Part shown: positions 7,131 to 9,564 of the stretch, one piece after another | How the letters are laid out: every line of letters starts with the position of its first letter | How positions within the stretch are numbered: the first letter of the stretch is position 1 | Assembly: GCA_946482325.1 (NCBI GenBank) | Contig: CAMLRA010000156.1 | Coordinates: 1 to 9,564 of the forward strand | Length of the DNA stretch: 9,564 bases | Direction: 5' to 3' | From: an uncultured Chromatiaceae bacterium | GTDB taxonomy: Bacteria > Pseudomonadota > Gammaproteobacteria > Enterobacterales > Alteromonadaceae | The notes under the pieces: model-generated | What the model saw: the letters and a program-made list of their open reading frames with translations, nothing else | Told to the model about the DNA's origin: nothing | The model's database searches: none | Made by a program: the position numbers and the translations under genes

Positions 7131-7508
7131 ATGATGAATAAATTATTAAAAGTCAGCCTGTTATGTCCGATGTTTGTGCTTGGCATGCAGCAGGCATCCG
7201 CCGCAGCCTTTAGTTCAGGTCAGGTGATGGCCGAGCAGCAGTACCAGTTTAACCAACAACAAGTGTTGGCTTTTGTTGATCACGCCGAAGTGCAGCAAAA
7301 ACTGCAGGAATTGGGTGTGAGCCCGTCGGATGCCAAAATGCGCATCGCCAGCATGACAGCGGAAGAGCTGAACGCGCTGAATACCCAAATGAACGAGATG
7401 CCGGCCGGTGGTATCGTCGGTGCTGTAGTCACAGTGCTGGCGGTGGTGGCTATTCTCGACCTGCTGGGTGTGACGGACGTTTATCCGTTTATTCGCCCGA
7501 TCCGTTAA
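7131..7508 (+). CDS. PA2779-family small secreted protein with C-terminal hydrophobic helix
   Basis: This 125-residue protein resembles the PA2779 family (DUF6627), whose function is not established. It begins with a Sec signal peptide (about residues 1-24, ending QASA before AAF). A charged, Gln-rich helical middle follows (30-62), then GVSPSDAKMRIASMTAEELNAL (62-83) and an acidic stretch ending in PAGG (91-94). A hydrophobic helix spans about 95-112 (IVGAVVTVLAVVAILDLLG), and the tail is VTDVYPFIRPIR. The orientation suggests a periplasmic domain anchored by its C-terminal helix. AAGGA is 5 bases before the first ATG and 8 before the second at 7134, so either may be used. It is followed after 5 bp by the PA2778-type peptidase gene, and this pairing is typical of the family. 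The gene is 145 bp downstream of hutU and probably has its own promoter, though none is obvious. Confidence 0.85.
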   Translation: MMNKLLKVSLLCPMFVLGMQQASAAAFSSGQVMAEQQYQFNQQQVLAFVDHAEVQQKLQELGVSPSDAKMRIASMTAEELNALNTQMNEMPAGGIVGAVVTVLAVVAILDLLGVTDVYPFIRPIR

Positions 7509-7513
7509 CTGCT

Positions 7514-8584
7514 TTGTCGCAGTTTCGTTGGCGCCTGTGCAGGGCGCCGTGCCTGTTACTAGCGCTGTGCCTGTTGCTGGCGGGCTGTCAAACCCCGCCA
7601 CAAACCCGGCAGCTGATGGATAAGCCGCCGGCGGTGCCACGCCAACATCTGATTGCCGGCGTGCCGTTTTATCCGCAACAGGACTATTTCTGTGGCCCGA
7701 CCACGTTGGCCGAAGTCGCTGGTTTTTATGGCAAACCGCAAGATCCGGGGGCGATAGCGCCGCAAACTTTTATCCCTGAACTGCAAGGCAGTCTGCAAAT
7801 TGAAATGGCAGCGGCCACCCGGCAACTGGGCTTGCTGGCTTATACCCAAAGCGGCAGCATGCAGCAGTTGCTCAGTCTGGTAGCCGACAACATGCCGGTA
7901 ATTGTGCTGCAGAACAATTCCATCAGCTGGTGGTCGCAATGGCATTATGCTGTGGTGATTGGTTATGACCTTGCTGACGAAACTGTCACTTTGCACACCG
8001 GCGTGACGCCAAACTATCAACTGGATTTTGCCACTTTTGAACGCACCTGGCAGCGCGGTGCCTACTGGTTGCTATTGATGTTGCCAGCGGATAAAACCAG
8101 TCCACAGCTGGACCCGTTTTTGTATACCAAGGCAGCGCAGGATTTACTGAATACGCAGCAGCATCAAAGTGGCCAGGTCGGTGAAATGGCGGCTATCAGT
8201 GCGCTGCAAAGTGCCACAGCGCAGTGGCCAGATTATTGGCTGCCGTATTTTTTGCTTGGCAATCATTACAACGATCACCAGCCAGCCATGGCAATGCACT
8301 GGTTTGGCAAAGGTCTGGGCGCCGCGCGCCGGCAAATTGCTTATCTGAACAATTATGCTTTGCTGCTCAGTAGCCAGGGGTGTCAGCAGGCCGCGACTAC
8401 TCTGCTGGACGAAGCGCTGCGTCTGGCGCCGCAAAATGCCAATTTACTCGATACTCAACAACAGATCCGCCAGAACGCTGGTACCGCTAAAGCTGACGTC
8501 AATAAGTCCCATAGTCAGGCCAATAGTCAGGCGGTGCAGTGTCCTGCGATAACGCCTGTCAATAATCTCACTAACCACCCATAA
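7514..8584 (+). CDS. PA2778-family lipoprotein cysteine peptidase (C39-like) with TPR-like C-terminus
   Basis: A 356-residue lipoprotein: the signal sequence ends in the lipobox LLAGC with Cys25 as the lipidation site, so the enzyme should face the periplasm. Residues 48-185 form a C39-like papain-fold domain. The nucleophile is probably Cys60 in FYPQQDYFCGPTTLAEVAG, with Gln55/56 near the oxyanion hole, and the base is His144 in WHYAVVIGYD. The third catalytic residue is uncertain. Residues about 235-315 look helical and TPR-like, ending YALLLSSQGCQQAATTLLDEALRLAPQNANLL, followed by a low-complexity Ser/Gln/Asn tail. The start appears to be TTG at 7514, because no ATG lies before the lipobox; no ribosome site is evident, and the preceding stop is 5 bp away, suggesting coupled reinitiation. 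Constant pairing with the PA2779-type gene suggests that its product is substrate or partner, which is unproven. Confidence 0.87.
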   Translation: MSQFRWRLCRAPCLLLALCLLLAGCQTPPQTRQLMDKPPAVPRQHLIAGVPFYPQQDYFCGPTTLAEVAGFYGKPQDPGAIAPQTFIPELQGSLQIEMAAATRQLGLLAYTQSGSMQQLLSLVADNMPVIVLQNNSISWWSQWHYAVVIGYDLADETVTLHTGVTPNYQLDFATFERTWQRGAYWLLLMLPADKTSPQLDPFLYTKAAQDLLNTQQHQSGQVGEMAAISALQSATAQWPDYWLPYFLLGNHYNDHQPAMAMHWFGKGLGAARRQIAYLNNYALLLSSQGCQQAATTLLDEALRLAPQNANLLDTQQQIRQNAGTAKADVNKSHSQANSQAVQCPAITPVNNLTNHP

Positions 8585-8617
8585 CAACTGTGGCTACATC
8601 GGCTGCAGCGTTTAACG

Positions 8618-8690
8618 TCTATCATTCATAAAAGCTGAATCTATCATCAACATTCACCCCTTTGTTTGATTTTTCCTGATCTCATATCTT
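8618..8690 (+). promoter_or_regulatory. Possible promoter and operator region for the SDR gene
   Basis: Two copies of TCTATCAT, at 8618-8625 and 8640-8647, lie 22 bp apart start to start, close to two helical turns, so both would face the same side of the DNA. Downstream, TTGTTT (8662-8667) and TATCTT (8685-8690) are 17 bp apart and make a mediocre sigma-70 pair. The repeats would sit just upstream of that promoter, where an activator could bind. All of this is by eye and could be chance in an AT-rich leader. Confidence 0.3.
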
Positions 8691-8783
8691 GTGTTCACGG
8701 CAAACGCCGGACGAAATCAACCGGCTGTTCAGGGCAATACAAGGTCACTGTCAGCCACACCAAATCTGATGAGGAGAGTTTTT

Positions 8784-9533
8784 ATGAACCGTTTCGCAAA
8801 TAAAACTGTGTTAGTCACCGGCGGCAACAGTGGTATTGGTCTGGCTACCGCCATCCGGTACGCCAAAGAGGGCGCCCGAGTGGTGATCACCGGCCGGGAC
8901 CAAGCGACCTTGGATCAGGCCAAAGCGCTGATTGGTGCCGATACCATCGCACTGCAAAATGACCAGGGCGACCTGCGGGCCGCGGCAGAATTGGCGCGGA
9001 CTTTAAATGTAGAAGGGATCCGGCTGGACGCGATTTTTATCAACGCCGGTGTGGCGAAGTTTGCCGCCTTTGCTGATATCGACGAAGCGCTGTGGGACCA
9101 AACCTTTAACGTCAATGTCAAAGGTGCGTATTTCACCATTCAGGCGTTGACGCCACTGCTGAACCGCAGTGCAGCCATTGTGTTAAACGGCTCTATTAAC
9201 GCCCATATTGGCATGCCGTCATCTTCAGTGTATGCCGCCAGTAAAGCGGCACTGATCTCGCTGGCCAAAACCTTGTCGGCTGAGTTATTACCTCAAGGTG
9301 TGCGGGTCAATGTGGTGAGCCCAGGCCCGGTTGCGACACCATTGTATGGCCGTCTCGGCCTGGAAGCGGCGCAGCTGGAACAAATGGCGGCCGGTATAGC
9401 AGCACAAATCCCACTTCAACGTTTTGGTACGCCGGAAGAATTAGCCAGCACTGTGCTGTTTATGTCGTCGGCGGAATCGGCCTTTATCGTTGGCACTGAG
9501 CTGATTATCGATGGTGGTATGAGCCAGCTGTAA
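8784..9533 (+). CDS. Short-chain dehydrogenase/reductase (classical SDR)
   Basis: A 249-residue cytosolic oxidoreductase of the classical SDR family, full length. Seen: the cofactor loop TGGNSGIG (12-19), NAG at 87-89, catalytic Ser137 in LNGSINA, Tyr150 and Lys154 in the YAASK block, and the SPGPVATPL segment (179-187) after the active site. The C-terminal IIDGGMSQL is also usual. Arg38 in ITGRD after the second strand mildly favours NADP(H). The start at 8784 has GAGGAGAG a few bases upstream; the in-frame start at 8691 would add 31 residues of no SDR character. The gene stands alone, 199 bp after the peptidase gene, and its neighbours give no clue to the substrate. Similar proteins are often labelled glucose-dehydrogenase- or FabG-like, but the substrate cannot be inferred here. 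Confidence 0.93.
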   Translation: MNRFANKTVLVTGGNSGIGLATAIRYAKEGARVVITGRDQATLDQAKALIGADTIALQNDQGDLRAAAELARTLNVEGIRLDAIFINAGVAKFAAFADIDEALWDQTFNVNVKGAYFTIQALTPLLNRSAAIVLNGSINAHIGMPSSSVYAASKAALISLAKTLSAELLPQGVRVNVVSPGPVATPLYGRLGLEAAQLEQMAAGIAAQIPLQRFGTPEELASTVLFMSSAESAFIVGTELIIDGGMSQL

Positions 9534-9564
9534 CTGTGCTATGCCCCGAAAGCAACCGGAACAG

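Noticed and set aside
7131..7508. Reading the PA2779-type gene as a class II bacteriocin precursor
   Set aside because: It has a Sec signal and a long charged middle rather than a short double-glycine leader, and no exporter or immunity gene is adjacent.
7559..8020. A 153-codon antisense frame opposite the peptidase gene
   Set aside because: The peptidase frame has a lipobox and catalytic motifs; the antisense product has no recognisable features and no ribosome site.

Overview
The window is a chromosomal segment of a Gram-negative bacterium, most likely a gammaproteobacterium. Supporting signs are two Sec signal peptides, a lipoprotein with a clear lipobox, a YpfH-like esterase, and a PA2779/PA2778-type gene pair as first named in Pseudomonas. 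The style of the hut locus (LysR regulator divergent from hutH, then hutU) suggests an Alteromonadales/Chromatiaceae-type organism such as Rheinheimera, but that genus guess is inference only. No tRNA, rRNA, CRISPR array or intact mobile element is visible.

Left part (1-1309, plus strand) is a tightly packed three-gene operon. It holds the 3' end of a DODA/LigB-type extradiol dioxygenase, a 77-residue two-helix membrane protein resembling the membrane tail of antibiotic-biosynthesis-monooxygenase proteins, and a YpfH-like serine esterase joined by an ATGA overlap. It ends at a perfect 15-bp inverted repeat (1319-1354). From the other side a convergent minus-strand gene (1359-2084) arrives, encoding a secreted DUF1080-like protein. 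Next comes about 320 bp without a recognisable gene (2085-2407), which carries a 7-bp perfect dyad.

The middle (2408-6985) is a histidine-utilisation locus. A minus-strand LysR regulator (2408-3304) is divergent from hutH (histidine ammonia-lyase, 3456-4970) and hutU (urocanate hydratase, 4985-6985). HutH converts histidine to urocanate and ammonia; HutU hydrates urocanate to imidazolone propionate. HutU is 666 residues, the long form resembling animal UROC1, rather than the usual bacterial form of about 555. hutI, hutG/hutF, hutC and a transporter are not in the window.

The right part holds a PA2779-family small secreted protein (7131-7508) followed 5 bp later by a PA2778-family lipoprotein cysteine peptidase with a TPR-like tail (7514-8584), which probably starts at TTG. 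This is the least understood part of the window and the best candidate for an uncharacterised two-component system: a hydrophobic secreted partner and its C39-like peptidase. A classical short-chain dehydrogenase (8784-9533) stands alone at the right end behind a short leader with a direct repeat.
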